In this document: positions 36,844 to 46,955 of the stretch, one piece after another
Layout of the letters: every line of letters begins with the position of its first letter
Position numbering within the stretch: position 1 is the stretch's first letter
DNA from: Allorhizobium undicola ORS 992 = ATCC 700741
GTDB lineage: Bacteria; Pseudomonadota; Alphaproteobacteria; Rhizobiales; Rhizobiaceae
DNA length: 54,308 bases
Direction: 5' to 3'
Assembly: GCF_000621665.1 (NCBI RefSeq)
Contig: NZ_JHXQ01000020.1
Location: 32,676-86,983 of the forward strand
Notes under the pieces: generated by a model
What the model saw: the letters and a program-made list of their open reading frames with translations, nothing else
The model's database searches: none
Told to the model about the DNA's origin: nothing
Translations under genes and position numbers: made by a program

Positions 36844-37197
36844 TCAATCTTTCTTCTTCCAGGAAAACGGTGAGGTTTTTTCATAAAGCCAGTAATAGTT
36901 ATGCACCATTTGACCCGTGCGCCGCACCCGATAGCCTGCCGTGGCAAAAGCCAGCAGTGTCACGGCATCGATAAGGTAGTAGAAGCCGTCCAGCATGGGC
37001 CCCTGGAACAGGGCATAATGCAGGAATCGCATGGCCAGGCACAGAAGAAGCGTATAGATCACTGCCTGCGCATAGACGCCCCAGCCTTCGGCCACGGCCT
37101 TGCCCGTGCGCCACGCAGTCCAGAAACCCAGCAAAACGACGAGCAGGCGCAGCACCATGCGCACCCCGGTATCCGTCTCGAAAAACAAACCCTGCAT
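36844..37197 (-). CDS. Small membrane protein in the liv cluster (possibly DUF6867)
   Basis: A 117-residue protein with three hydrophobic segments: MVLRLLVVLLGFWTAW, AQAVIYTLLLCLAMRFLHYALF and FYYLIDAVTLLAFATAGYRV. The C-terminus is cytoplasmic-looking and basic (YEKTSPFSWKKKD). The ATG at 37197 has GGGAGAAG upstream; the frame before it overlaps noncoding sequence. It lies 140 bp after livF. Similar small proteins sit beside liv genes in Rhizobiales, and I think the family name is DUF6867, but I am not certain. No function is known to me. Confidence 0.75.
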   Translation of the reverse strand: MQGLFFETDTGVRMVLRLLVVLLGFWTAWRTGKAVAEGWGVYAQAVIYTLLLCLAMRFLHYALFQGPMLDGFYYLIDAVTLLAFATAGYRVRRTGQMVHNYYWLYEKTSPFSWKKKD

Positions 37198-37337
37198 TTT
37201 TCTTCTCCCGCCGCCCCGACGGCGTTTTGGGGGACTTTGCGTCCCTTTCTTGTCGATGGAGAACCGCCGCCAGGCCTCATGGTAGCAGAGGCCGAAACGC
37301 CGGTCCTTGCGTTTGTGCAAACCCGGTTCAGGCCCGC

Positions 37338-38066
37338 TCAGTGACGCCCGCCCTCCAGATAGGCCGCACGCACCTGCGGATCGGCCAGCAATTCGCGCCC
37401 GGAACCGCTCATCGTCACCTGGCCATTGACCATGACATAGGCGCGGTCCGAAAGCTTCAGCGCCGCAAAGGCGTTCTGCTCCACGAGGAAGACGGTCAAC
37501 CCCTCTTCCTGGTTCAGCTTCTTGATCGCCTCGAAAATGCCCTTGACGATCAGCGGCGCAAGCCCGAGCGACGGCTCATCCAGCAGCAGCAGCTTTGGCC
37601 GGGCCATGAGCGCGCGACCGATGGACAGCATCTGCTGTTCACCGCCGGAAAGCGTGCCGCCGCGCTGGGCCTGACGCTCCTTGAGGCGCGGAAAAAGCTC
37701 GAAGATCTTGGCCACATCCTCATCGAAATATTTGAGGTTGTCGAGCCCTGCCCCCATCTGCAAATTTTCCAGCACGGTCATGCGCGGAAAGATGCGCCGC
37801 CCTTCCGGCGACTGGGCAATGCGGCGGCGGGCGATCATATGCGTCGGCATTTTGGTGATGTCCGTGCCGTCGAAAATGATCTTGCCGGAGCGCGCCTGCG
37901 GGCTGCCGCAAATGGTCATCATCAAGGTGGACTTGCCGGCCCCGTTGGCGCCGATCAGCGAGACGATCTCGCCCTTGTGAACATCCACATCCACGCCGCC
38001 AAGGGCGCGGATATTGCCGTAATAGGTCTCGACACCCTGTACTTTCAGAAGCGGTTCGCCAGACAT
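37338..38066 (-). CDS. livF: Branched-chain amino acid transporter ATPase LivF
   Basis: A 242-residue ABC ATPase with Walker A GANGAGKST, signature LSGGEQQMLSIGRAL and Walker B LLLLDEPSLGLAP; SLGLAP is the LivF form, unlike the EGIQPS form of UrtE. Its start overlaps the livG stop (TAATG). Confidence 0.95.
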   Translation of the reverse strand: MSGEPLLKVQGVETYYGNIRALGGVDVDVHKGEIVSLIGANGAGKSTLMMTICGSPQARSGKIIFDGTDITKMPTHMIARRRIAQSPEGRRIFPRMTVLENLQMGAGLDNLKYFDEDVAKIFELFPRLKERQAQRGGTLSGGEQQMLSIGRALMARPKLLLLDEPSLGLAPLIVKGIFEAIKKLNQEEGLTVFLVEQNAFAALKLSDRAYVMVNGQVTMSGSGRELLADPQVRAAYLEGGRH

Positions 38067-38941
38067 TATTGCTCGCCTCCCGCAACGGCTTCCACGTCGG
38101 AAATTGCCTCGTCCAATTCTTCATCCTCGACACCCAGATAGGCCGCGATGACCTTCGGGTCGTTCTTCACATGATCCGGCGTACCGTCGGAAATCTTCTT
38201 GCCATATTCCAGAACCACGACGTGATCGGAGATTTCCATGACCACGGACATGTCATGCTCGATCAGCAGGATGGAGGTGCCGTTATCGTCGCGAATGCCG
38301 TTTAGCAACACGTTGAGCGCCAGGCTTTCCTTGGGGTTGAGACCTGCCGCGGGTTCGTCCAGGCACAAAAGCTCCGGCCCGGTGCACATGGCGCGGGCAA
38401 TTTCCAGCCGCCGTTGGGCGCCATAGGGAAGATCGCCCGCCGGATCATCGGCACGATCGATGAGATCGGCCTTTTCCAGCCAGTAGCGGGCCTTTTCGAT
38501 GGCTTCACCTGCCGCCCTGCGGTATCCCGGCAGGCCGAGAAGGCCAAGCACGGTATAGCCCGAGGCGCGCATCAGCTCATTATGCTGGGCCACCAGCAGG
38601 TTCTCCAGAACAGTCAGGCCGGAAAACAGCCGGATGTTCTGGAAAGTACGGGCAACCTTGGCCTTCTTGGTGATCTCGAAATCGGTCAGACGCTCCAGCA
38701 GGAACTCCTTGCCGCCGCGCTGTTTGAGCGTGATCATGCCCATGGTCGGTTTGTAGAAGCCGGTGATGCAGTTGAACACCGTCGTCTTGCCCGCCCCGTT
38801 CGGGCCGATCAACGCGGTAATCTCACCGCGTTTTGCCTCGAAGGAGAAGTCGTTGATCGCCATCAGGCCGCCGAATTTCATCGACAGGTGATCGACCGTC
38901 AGGATTGCGTCTTTGCTCATGGTATCGGTTCGCGAGGTCAT
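38066..38941 (-). CDS. livG: Branched-chain amino acid transporter ATPase LivG
   Basis: A 291-residue ABC ATPase with Walker [10 protein letters not shown], signature region [15 protein letters not shown] and Walker [14 protein letters not shown]. The ATG at 38941 overlaps the livM stop (TGATG); an internal ATG at 38917 is possible. A C-terminal acidic tail ([22 protein letters not shown]) extends past the usual family end. Confidence 0.95.
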   Translation of the reverse strand: MTSRTDTMSKDAILTVDHLSMKFGGLMAINDFSFEAKRGEITALIGPNGAGKTTVFNCITGFYKPTMGMITLKQRGGKEFLLERLTDFEITKKAKVARTFQNIRLFSGLTVLENLLVAQHNELMRASGYTVLGLLGLPGYRRAAGEAIEKARYWLEKADLIDRADDPAGDLPYGAQRRLEIARAMCTGPELLCLDEPAAGLNPKESLALNVLLNGIRDDNGTSILLIEHDMSVVMEISDHVVVLEYGKKISDGTPDHVKNDPKVIAAYLGVEDEELDEAISDVEAVAGGEQ

Positions 38942-40326
38942 CAGCCGTGACCTTCCTTGGTGAAGCTACCGGAGACTGCCTTGCGTTCTTTCAGGAAGGC
39001 GGTCGGCTCTCTGCTGCCCACAAAGCCGCGCGGCTTGAACAGCATGACGATGATCATCGCCAGTCCGAAGAGCAACATGCGGTAAAGCTCGGGCGTGAAG
39101 TCCGGCCCGAACACATGCTTGAGGAACTCCATTTCGCGCAACAGTTCCGTGCCGCCCACCATGACAACGGCAGCAACCGCGATGCCCGTCAAGGAGCCCA
39201 TGCCGCCGAGAACGACAATCGCCAGAATGACGGCGGACTCGAGGAAAACAAAGCTTTCCGGCGAAACGAAGCCCTGACGTGCGGCAAAGAAGGAGCCCGC
39301 AAAGCCGCCGAACATGGCGCCGATGGCAAAGGCCGTCAGCTTTGTCTTCACCGTGTCGATGCCGAGAGAACGGCAGGCGATCTCGTCTTCGCGCAATGCT
39401 TCCCATGCGCGCCCGATGGGCATACGCCGCAGGCGGATGGTCACATAGGCCGTCAGCAGGCAAAGCGCCAGAATGAGATAGAAGAGGAAGATCTTGTAAT
39501 AGGCCGAAGACATGGGCAGGCCGAAGGTCTTGGCAAAGCCATGCGCGGAGGCATCGAAGGGAATGCCGAACAGCGTGGCCTTGGGAATGCCCGAAACGCC
39601 GAAAGTGCCCTGCGTGACATCCGTCCAGTTGATCAGCACAAGCCGGATGATTTCACCGAAGGCGAGCGTGACGATGGCCAGATAGTCGCCGCGCAGGCGC
39701 AGCACCGGAAAGCCCAGCATAATGCCCCAGAAGGCGGCCAGAATGCCGGAAATCGGCAAGAGCAGCCAGAAGGACAGGCCGAAATGCTGCGACAGCAGCG
39801 CATAGGAATAGGCGCCCACCGCGTAGAAGGCGACATAACCCAGATCCAGCAGACCCGCCAGACCCACGACGATGTTCAGCCCCCAGGCCAGCATCACGTA
39901 AATGAGGATCTGGATGCCGAAGTTATCGACATATTTCAGCGAGCCCTGCGGCCCGGTGATCGAAACGACGATCAGCGGATAGAAGATCAGGGCCAGAAGC
40001 GCGAGCTTCAGAAAATGTTTCTTGAAGAAGGACGGATTGGCATCCGCCTCGGAAACCGGCATGGCGGCGGCCCGCGCCTTGCGCGCCCGCGACCATGGCT
40101 GGAAAAACGCCACGATGGAAAAGCGGCCAATTGCGGCGATAGCCACGAAAATGGCCAGAAGGCCCCAGCGCGGATACCAGATCAGGGTATTGGAAATATC
40201 CTGATCCGTCTTGATGCCGATATAGAGAAGGAAGAGGCCGAAAGCGAGGACGCCTGCGAACACGCCTTCCTTGATGGCCCGGCCGAAAGTGGCGGACGGC
40301 GCTTGATTGATAGCGTTGCTGGACAT
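38941..40326 (-). CDS. livM: Branched-chain amino acid transporter permease LivM
   Basis: A 461-residue membrane protein. An N-terminal extension with two or three extra helices and a basic loop ([15 protein letters not shown]) precedes the LivM core: [32 protein letters not shown], then [16 protein letters not shown] and [17 protein letters not shown], the loop that contacts the ATPases. It starts 3 bp after livH. Confidence 0.95.
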   Translation of the reverse strand: MSSNAINQAPSATFGRAIKEGVFAGVLAFGLFLLYIGIKTDQDISNTLIWYPRWGLLAIFVAIAAIGRFSIVAFFQPWSRARKARAAAMPVSEADANPSFFKKHFLKLALLALIFYPLIVVSITGPQGSLKYVDNFGIQILIYVMLAWGLNIVVGLAGLLDLGYVAFYAVGAYSYALLSQHFGLSFWLLLPISGILAAFWGIMLGFPVLRLRGDYLAIVTLAFGEIIRLVLINWTDVTQGTFGVSGIPKATLFGIPFDASAHGFAKTFGLPMSSAYYKIFLFYLILALCLLTAYVTIRLRRMPIGRAWEALREDEIACRSLGIDTVKTKLTAFAIGAMFGGFAGSFFAARQGFVSPESFVFLESAVILAIVVLGGMGSLTGIAVAAVVMVGGTELLREMEFLKHVFGPDFTPELYRMLLFGLAMIIVMLFKPRGFVGSREPTAFLKERKAVSGSFTKEGHG

Positions 40327-40329
40327 CGA

Positions 40330-41232
40330 TCAGACCTTTTCGACTTCCGGACGGCCCAGAATACCTGTCGGCTTGAAAATCAGCACGAAGGCGAGAATGG
40401 CGAAGGTGGCGACATCCTTGTAGGCAATGGTGAAATAGGCGGACCAGAGCGACTCGATCAGGCCGATGAGCAGACCACCGAGAACCGCGCCCGGAAGCGA
40501 GCCGATGCCGCCAAGAACCGCCGCAGTGAAGGCCTTGACGCCGGGAATGAAGCCATCGTTGAACGAGGCAACCCCATAATACATCAGATACATCGTGCCC
40601 GCCACGGCAGCCAGCGCCGCACCCATGATGAAGGTGACGGAAATGGTGCGATCAACATCCACGCCAAGCAGAGCGGCCATCTTGCGGTCCTGCTCGGTGG
40701 CGCGCTGGGCGCGCCCCAGCGGCGTCTTGTTGACGATATACCAGAAGGCCGCCAGCAGCACCGCCGTGACCAGCACGATGATGATCTGCTTCAACGAGAT
40801 GGTGATGTCACCGAAATGATAGACATCGCTGACCAGCGCCGGGATCGGCTTGTTGCGCGGGCCCTGGCTGACCTGGATAAAGTTGGAAAGCGCAATCGAC
40901 ATGCCGATGGCGGTGATGAGGGGCGCCAGACGGAAGGAGCCGCGCAAGGGGCGATAGGCCACGCGCTCGATGGTCCAGTTCCACAGGCCGGTCATCAGCA
41001 TCGAAACGACGAGCATGATCAGCAGCGCGAGCGCCACCGGAATGCCGGCAAAAAACGAGGTGAGTATCAAAAAAACGATGAGCGCGGCGAAGCCGCCAAG
41101 CATGAAAATGTCACCATGGGCGAAATTGATCATGCCGATGATGCCATAGACCATCGTGTAGCCGATGGCCACGAGGCCATAGATAGATCCAAGAGTCAGC
41201 CCGTTTATGAGCTGCTGGACGAAATACTCCAT
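40330..41232 (-). CDS. livH: Branched-chain amino acid transporter permease LivH
   Basis: A 300-residue permease that begins MEYFVQQLINGLTLGSIYGLVAIGYTMVYGIIGMINFAHGDIFMLG, a LivH hallmark. Later come RAQRATEQDRKMAALLGVD (ATPase contact) and AAVLGGIGSLPGAVLGG. The ATG at 41232 has GGGGGA upstream; the longer frame is not supported. It is the first gene of livHMGF. The 281 bp upstream (41233-41513) is AT-rich and must hold the promoter. Confidence 0.96.
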   Translation of the reverse strand: MEYFVQQLINGLTLGSIYGLVAIGYTMVYGIIGMINFAHGDIFMLGGFAALIVFLILTSFFAGIPVALALLIMLVVSMLMTGLWNWTIERVAYRPLRGSFRLAPLITAIGMSIALSNFIQVSQGPRNKPIPALVSDVYHFGDITISLKQIIIVLVTAVLLAAFWYIVNKTPLGRAQRATEQDRKMAALLGVDVDRTISVTFIMGAALAAVAGTMYLMYYGVASFNDGFIPGVKAFTAAVLGGIGSLPGAVLGGLLIGLIESLWSAYFTIAYKDVATFAILAFVLIFKPTGILGRPEVEKV

Positions 41233-41513
41233 TTGCCAATCCCCCGGACGACCGCTTTTTGCGGCCTCCATTTTATTCCCCGCCGGGTATGCCCCTTTCG
41301 GGTTCTTGATCTTGGGGCGATTTGATAGCCTTTTCGACAAAAATGTGAAGCCTGAAAAGCCTTGTACGGCGCACTTTTCTGTCAAATGCTCATTAATTGC
41401 ACATTTACACTGTGAAACGATCAAAAACAGTCACAAAATGCTTTTAAAATGCGCATTTGGCTAAAGTCTAAACAAATAGAATCGCCAGAATTGAAGGGTG
41501 AGGCCGTTTCAAT

Positions 41514-42038
41514 TCAGGCGAGGAAACCAGCCGTCAGACCGTGGACGCGCCCTGCCGCCATGATTTCCTCATAGACGTAGGCGGCAAAGGATCGCGGCAC
41601 CAGAAGATCGAAACCATCGCCACCACGCGCCAGCAGCACGACCGGAACCTGATGGAACAGGCTGCACGCCGATTGCCCCGCGCCAAAAGCGTCCGGATGC
41701 AGATCCAGCGCCAGTGCGCTATTGAGCAGCCTGCGGCTGTGCGGCCCCGTCAACCGCAGCACGGCATAGGCATCGCTCTTTGCAATCACCGCCACCTCCG
41801 GCCCAGATGCCTGCCGCAGCAGCGCAAAAAGCGCCTCAGGCGTCAACTCGGTCGAAAAAGCCACCCACTGGCCGGGAGAAAGCGGCAGAAAATCAACCTT
41901 ATCGAGCAGCGCGGGCGAAATATCCGAAAGCACCGCAAAAATTGCCGGACGCACTGGAACAGCAAGATGATTGACGCCCGCAACAGCCGAAAACCCGGCA
42001 GCAAAATCCTCCAGCGGATGACGCTCGACAAACAACAT
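41514..42038 (-). CDS. soxG: Sarcosine oxidase gamma subunit SoxG
   Basis: A 174-residue protein, distantly related to GcvT/YgfZ folds, with LSPGQWVAFS, DAYAVLRLTGPHSRRLLNSALALDLHPDAFGAGQSACSLFHQVPVVLLAR and FDLLVPRSFAAYVYEEI. It completes the heterotetrameric oxidase (SoxBDAG). A 55-bp tandem repeat array separates it from soxA, so its expression may differ from the first three genes. Confidence 0.92.
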   Translation of the reverse strand: MLFVERHPLEDFAAGFSAVAGVNHLAVPVRPAIFAVLSDISPALLDKVDFLPLSPGQWVAFSTELTPEALFALLRQASGPEVAVIAKSDAYAVLRLTGPHSRRLLNSALALDLHPDAFGAGQSACSLFHQVPVVLLARGGDGFDLLVPRSFAAYVYEEIMAAGRVHGLTAGFLA

Positions 42039-42083
42039 GACCTCTTGACCCTTCTCATCAGACCCGCGATGGCGTCGCGGACA

Positions 42084-42236
42084 TCACGGAATCCGAAAAC
42101 CGAAAACCACTTTTCGGTCCGATGCTTTATCCCACGCATCGGATCGCCCGAAAACCGGAAGCCACTTTTCGGTCCGATGCTTTATCCCACGCATCGGATC
42201 GCCCGAAAACCGGAAGCCACTTTTCGGTCCGATGCT
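42084..42236. repeat. 55-bp tandem repeat, about 2.8 units, between soxA and soxG
   Basis: Identical 55-bp units start at 42140 and 42195, with a diverged unit before them. The core ccacttttcggtccgatgc matches the repeat at the left window edge in reverse complement. The array ends within the soxA stop region and fills nearly all of the soxA-soxG gap. It is not a CRISPR: there are no unique spacers. Confidence 0.85.
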
Positions 42237-45194
42237 CTAAACCCTCATTTTCCTGTTCTCCGGATCCACGAACGCCGGGCTTACCACCTTGGCCAGCACT
42301 TCGCTGCCGCCCAGGCCGTCCCATACGAGAATGGTCTCGCCCATGCGTTCGCGGCCGGATTTCAGCAAGCCAAGCCCGATGCAACTGCCGATCACCGGGG
42401 AATGGCAGGCGGAGGTGACATGGCCCTGATTGTTGACGGCTGAGGCGCGCGCACCTTCTTTCAGGAGCTGGGCACCGGCGCGAAAAGCCTGTTCGGGGTT
42501 GAGAGGCTGCAAGCCGATCAGTTGCGGCCGGTCGGCTGCCGTCAGCCCGAAGCGCGCCGAGAGGCGTTTACCGATGAAATCCGGCTTCTGCGCGCGAAAA
42601 AGCCGCCCCATGCCAAGGTCGTCCGGCGTCGTGCGCCCATCCATCTCGGCATGGGTGAGAAAGCCCTTTTCGATGCGCAGCACATTCATGGCCTCCACGC
42701 CGTAAGCGGCGATACCCTGCGGCGCGCCAATCTCCAGCAGCGTATCGGCCACCGCCTCGCCGCAGCCTGCCGGAACGGCCAGTTCGAAAGCAAGCTCACC
42801 GGAAAATGACAGGCGGAAGAGCCGCGCCGCAAGCCCTCCCTTCAGCGTGACATCGGCGGCGCTCATTGGCGGGAAGGCTGCGTTGGAAATATCGTCTTCC
42901 ACCAGATCTTCCAGGATCAGCCGTGATTTCGGCCCCGCCAGCGCCATCATCGCCCATTGGTCGGCCACGGAAAGCAAGGAGACCCGAAGCTCTGGAAACA
43001 ACACCTGCGCGGCAAATTCCAGATGGGCAAGCACGGCCTCTGCATGGCCGCTGGTGGTGGTGATGAAGAAATGCTGTTCTGTGAGCCGCGACACCGTGCC
43101 ATCGTCGAGCACCATGCCATCTTCCCGCAGCATCATGCCATAGCGGGCCTTGCCAACCGGCAGGCCCGAGAAGCTGTTGCAATAGACCCGGTTGAGAAAT
43201 TCCACCGCATCCGGGCCGAAGAGTTCGATTTTTCCGAGCGTGGAAATATCGCATAATCCGGCATGGGCGCGGACCGTCAGCACTTCGCGGTCCACGCTCT
43301 GGCGCCATTGCGTCTCGCCCTCGCGGGCAAACCAGGCCGAACGATGCCAAAGCCCCGCTTCCACGAAGCGCGCACCATTCTTGCGCGCCCAACCGGCCAA
43401 AGGCGACTGACGCAGCGGCCTTGCCCTTTCGTCCCGGAAGCGGCCTGCCATGGCGCCGAAGGAAACCGGCGTATAAAAGGGCCGGAAGGTGGTGGTGCCG
43501 GTTTCGGCAATGGAGGTGCCGCGCATTCCTGCCAGAATGGCGGCGGCGTTGACATTGGAAAGCTTGCCCTGATCGGTGGCCATGCCGCTGGTGGTGTAAC
43601 GCTTGGCATGTTCCACGCTGCCGAAGGCCTCCCGCTCCGCAAGGCTGAGATCGGCCACATGGACATCGTTTTGAAAATCCACGAAGGCCTTGCCGCGGGA
43701 GCCCGGCACATACCAGAGGGGCATGTGGTCCGGCAGGCTTTCCGCCTCGATGGTGGGCAAGGGCGTGCCATGGGCCTTGAAGCCCAGATCGGCAAGGGCG
43801 TGAACGGCCTCGGCCTGTCCGGAGGCAAGGCAGGCGGAAAGCGTCGTCTCACCGGCGGCGGCACCGGCAATGCGCAGTTCCGACGTGGCGGATTGCACCA
43901 GAAACGCCTGTTTTTCTGCCGACCAGACCGGCTTTGCGCCACGCTGGCAGGCCAGATGGATGATGGGAGAAAAGCCGCCGCTCATGGCCAGCGCATCGCA
44001 GGCGATTTCCTGTGCGTGGCCCATGCGCTCGGCCAGCACCGCGCGGATGCGTTTCCGGCCGAACGTGCCCGTCACGCTGGCCCCCTTCAGCACCGGCACG
44101 CCGGGCGGGGCCTGATCTGGCGCATCAGGACGGGGATCGATCAGCGCGGCAATGCCGATGCCGCAATGGCTCAGCGCGCTGGCCAGACGGTAGCCGGCAC
44201 TGCCAGTGGCAAAGATCGCGACATTTTCTCCCGCCGCCACGCCGAAGCGGTTGAGATAGGTGGTCATGGCGGAGGCCGTCATGATGCCGGGGCGGTCATT
44301 GCCGCCGAAGACCAGCGGCCGTTCCTCAGCACCGCTGGCCAGCACCGCCCGGCGCGCGACAATGCGCCACAACCGTTCCACCGGCACCTCCGGCAGCATC
44401 TGCCCGCCCTGGGGCTGCACTTTTTCGACAGCGCCGAAGACATTGTCGTCATACCAGCCGAACACGGTGGTACGCGGCAGAAGCGTGACATTGGGGCTTG
44501 CGCCTAGTTCCTCCAGCGCCTGCCGCAGAAATTCGCCAGCACTTTCATCGCCAATCGCGCGGCTTTCGCTCAAAAGCCAGCCGCCCAGGCGAAAATGCTC
44601 ATCCGCCAGCACCACGCGCGCGCCTGCGCGTGCCGCCGTCAGCGCAGCACTCAGCCCCGCCGCACCCGCACCGATAACCAGGAGATCGCAATGCAGCCAG
44701 CACTTCTCGTAGGAATCCGGATCCGCCTGCATTCCGGCCCGGCCAAGACCGGCAGCACGGCGGATGAGCGGTTCATAGACCTTTTCCCAGAAGGGCTTGG
44801 GCCACATGAAGGTCTTGTAATAGAAGCCCGCCCCCAGCAAGGGCGAAAAAAGCCCGCTGACAGCTCCGAAATCATGGGCAAGCGTTGGCCAGCGGTTCTG
44901 GCTTGCCGCCGTCAGCCCCGCCTGCAATTCCACCATGGTTGCCCGCGCATTGGGTTCGCTGCGGCCATCGCGGCCAAGCGTTACCAGTGCGTTCGGCTCT
45001 GCCGATCCCGCCGTTACCACGCCGCGTGGGCGGTGATATTTGAAGCTGCGGCCAAGAAGCAGCACATCATTGGCCAGCAGTGCCGAGGCAAGACTATCAC
45101 CCTCCACGCCCTGAAGGGATTTGCCGTCAAAGGAAAAACGAAAATGGCGGGCGCGATCCACATGGCCGCCGGTGGCCAGCCGAAAGGCGCTCAT
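42237..45194 (-). CDS. soxA: Sarcosine oxidase alpha subunit SoxA
   Basis: A 985-residue protein, full length. The N-terminal 2Fe-2S-like fold without its cysteines (FSFDGKSLQGVEGDSLASALLAND) is followed by a dinucleotide-binding domain (LLVIGAGAAGLSAALTAARAGARVVLADE) and, from about residue 600, a GcvT-like aminomethyl domain (KARYGMMLREDGMVLDDGTV, GGLAARLFRLSFSGELAFELAV). The last domain passes the one-carbon unit to tetrahydrofolate. The enzyme oxidises sarcosine to glycine, H2O2 and methylene-THF. It overlaps soxD by 4 bp. Confidence 0.97.
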   Translation of the reverse strand: MSAFRLATGGHVDRARHFRFSFDGKSLQGVEGDSLASALLANDVLLLGRSFKYHRPRGVVTAGSAEPNALVTLGRDGRSEPNARATMVELQAGLTAASQNRWPTLAHDFGAVSGLFSPLLGAGFYYKTFMWPKPFWEKVYEPLIRRAAGLGRAGMQADPDSYEKCWLHCDLLVIGAGAAGLSAALTAARAGARVVLADEHFRLGGWLLSESRAIGDESAGEFLRQALEELGASPNVTLLPRTTVFGWYDDNVFGAVEKVQPQGGQMLPEVPVERLWRIVARRAVLASGAEERPLVFGGNDRPGIMTASAMTTYLNRFGVAAGENVAIFATGSAGYRLASALSHCGIGIAALIDPRPDAPDQAPPGVPVLKGASVTGTFGRKRIRAVLAERMGHAQEIACDALAMSGGFSPIIHLACQRGAKPVWSAEKQAFLVQSATSELRIAGAAAGETTLSACLASGQAEAVHALADLGFKAHGTPLPTIEAESLPDHMPLWYVPGSRGKAFVDFQNDVHVADLSLAEREAFGSVEHAKRYTTSGMATDQGKLSNVNAAAILAGMRGTSIAETGTTTFRPFYTPVSFGAMAGRFRDERARPLRQSPLAGWARKNGARFVEAGLWHRSAWFAREGETQWRQSVDREVLTVRAHAGLCDISTLGKIELFGPDAVEFLNRVYCNSFSGLPVGKARYGMMLREDGMVLDDGTVSRLTEQHFFITTTSGHAEAVLAHLEFAAQVLFPELRVSLLSVADQWAMMALAGPKSRLILEDLVEDDISNAAFPPMSAADVTLKGGLAARLFRLSFSGELAFELAVPAGCGEAVADTLLEIGAPQGIAAYGVEAMNVLRIEKGFLTHAEMDGRTTPDDLGMGRLFRAQKPDFIGKRLSARFGLTAADRPQLIGLQPLNPEQAFRAGAQLLKEGARASAVNNQGHVTSACHSPVIGSCIGLGLLKSGRERMGETILVWDGLGGSEVLAKVVSPAFVDPENRKMRV

Positions 45195-45466
45195 GGCTTG
45201 CCTCCCCGGCGCTGGCCCGCATCGGTCACGGCATGAACGGCGTGGGAAAGATTATCCCGCTCGACCACCAGCCAGCGGCGGCAGCCGCCCGCATGGTGCC
45301 AGAACTCCCGCATCAGGCCCATGGAATTTCGGCGTTGATAGACATAATCGTGCCATTCCTCATCGGGTGCGGCCGAAGCCGGGCGACGAGGATCGGCATC
45401 GCCACGAATGGTGAATTCCTGGCTGGGGCGGATGCCGCAATGCGGGCAGGCGATAAGGCTGGCCAT
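45191..45466 (-). CDS. soxD: Sarcosine oxidase delta subunit SoxD
   Basis: A 91-residue zinc-binding subunit: LIACPHCGIRPSQEFTIRGDA, then WHDYVYQRRNSMGLMREFWHHAGGCRRWLVVERD. CPHC and the later His-Cys pair fit the zinc site. The ATG at 45466 gives the normal N-terminus; a GTG at 45478 that overlaps the soxB stop would add four residues. Confidence 0.93.
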   Translation of the reverse strand: MASLIACPHCGIRPSQEFTIRGDADPRRPASAAPDEEWHDYVYQRRNSMGLMREFWHHAGGCRRWLVVERDNLSHAVHAVTDAGQRRGGKP

Positions 45467-45474
45467 GAGGGTAC

Positions 45475-46728
45475 TCACTGAAGGTTGGGCTGCGGCCCGT
45501 GGCCGGATTCATCGAGCGCAAAGCCGCGGCGAAACCGGTCCAGACGGAAGGCGCGCGCCAGATGGTGCGGCTCGTTGCGGGCAATGAGATGAGCAAAGCA
45601 ATAGCCGGACGCTGGCGTGGCCTTGAAGCCGCCATAGCACCAACCGGCATTGAGATAGAGATTGTCGATCGGCGTGCGGTCGATGATGGGAGAACCGTCC
45701 ATGGTCATGTCCATCGCCCCACCCCAGGCCCTCAGCGCTTTCAGCCGGGACAGGCCGGGAATGAGGGCAATTCCCTCCTCCATGGTTTCCTCCACCGTGG
45801 CCAGATTGCCGCGCCGCGCATAGGAGGAATAGTGATCGATGGCCGCGCCGAAGACGAGGCCCCCCTTGTCCGATTGCGATATGTAGAAATGCCCCGCCCC
45901 ATAGACCAGCACGTGATGGATGACTGGCTTGACCGCCTCGGTAACAAAGGCCTGCAAGACATGGGTTTCGATGGGCAATTGCAGGCCCGCCATGGCGGCC
46001 GTGACGGAACTGTGGCCGGCCGTTGCCAGCGCCAGCTTGCCGCAACCGATGAAGCCGCGGGAGGTTTCAACGCCTGTCACCTCGCCGGCTGCGTTGCGGC
46101 GAATGCCCGTGACCTCGCAATTCTGGATGAAATCGACACCGCAGGCATCTGCCCCCCGCGCATAGCCCCAGGCGACGGCATCGTGACGGGCCGTTCCGCC
46201 GCGCCGCTGAATGAGCCCGGCCAGAATGGGAAAGCGGGCATGGGAAAAGTTCAGATAGGGCATCTGCTTTTGCAGATCCTCGCGGGTGAGCATCTCCCCA
46301 TCCACGCCGTTCAGCCGCATACGATTGCCGCGCTGCACCAGCGCATCGCGCTCGCCGTCGGAATGGGCCAGAAACACCACGCCGCGCTGCGAGACCATGG
46401 CATTGTAGTTCAGCGTCTGTTCAAGCCCCTCCCACAATTGCATGGACATTTCATAAAAGGGAATATTTCCATCCAGCAGATAGTTGGAACGAATAATCGT
46501 GGTGTTTCGCCCGACATTGCCGGAGCCCAGATAGCTTTTTTCAAGAACCGCCACATTGGTAATGCCGAATTCGCGGGCAAGATAATAGGCCGTGGCCAGC
46601 CCATGCCCGCCGCCACCGACAATCACCACATCGTAATGCGGCTTTGGCTGCGGATCCCGCCACTGGCGCGGCCAGTGCCGATTGCCCGAAAATGCTTGCC
46701 GGAAAAGCGAGAAAGCCGAATAACGCAT
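45475..46728 (-). CDS. soxB: Sarcosine oxidase beta subunit SoxB
   Basis: A 417-residue flavoprotein, the usual length. It begins MRYSAFSLFRQAFSGNRHWPRQWR and has the FAD motif VVIVGGGGHGLATAYYLARE, then YLGSGNVGRNTTIIRSNYL near the flavin-linking region, and a C-terminal GWCYGGFKATPASGYCFAHL. It carries FAD and covalent FMN and is the sarcosine-oxidising subunit. The ATG at 46728 is used instead of a TTG at 46749. It is the first gene of soxBDAG. Confidence 0.96.
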   Translation of the reverse strand: MRYSAFSLFRQAFSGNRHWPRQWRDPQPKPHYDVVIVGGGGHGLATAYYLAREFGITNVAVLEKSYLGSGNVGRNTTIIRSNYLLDGNIPFYEMSMQLWEGLEQTLNYNAMVSQRGVVFLAHSDGERDALVQRGNRMRLNGVDGEMLTREDLQKQMPYLNFSHARFPILAGLIQRRGGTARHDAVAWGYARGADACGVDFIQNCEVTGIRRNAAGEVTGVETSRGFIGCGKLALATAGHSSVTAAMAGLQLPIETHVLQAFVTEAVKPVIHHVLVYGAGHFYISQSDKGGLVFGAAIDHYSSYARRGNLATVEETMEEGIALIPGLSRLKALRAWGGAMDMTMDGSPIIDRTPIDNLYLNAGWCYGGFKATPASGYCFAHLIARNEPHHLARAFRLDRFRRGFALDESGHGPQPNLQ

Positions 46729-46955
46729 AAAGAACCCTGCCAATTTCAAGGGGATAATGCCACAGCTTCGCCCCCTTCGGAAGATCGGCCCTCACGCAAG
46801 AGCAAGCTTCCCCCAGTTCCGCGCATGAACACCCCCACACAAGCTCCATCTGCGACGATAGCGGGCTGAGGCGTCGGCTCTACACCTCGTCTCCGGAAAT
46901 TTGACAGGGGCTGAACAGGCAATTAACAATACCAAGGCTGATAAAAGGGAAAATC

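Noticed and set aside
38905..41325. An 806-codon open frame on the plus strand across livM and livH
   Set aside because: It is antisense to well-supported permease genes, with a low-complexity charged translation and no domain.
42084..42236. Possible CRISPR array
   Set aside because: The units are directly contiguous and identical over their whole 55 bp, without unique spacers, and no cas gene is present.
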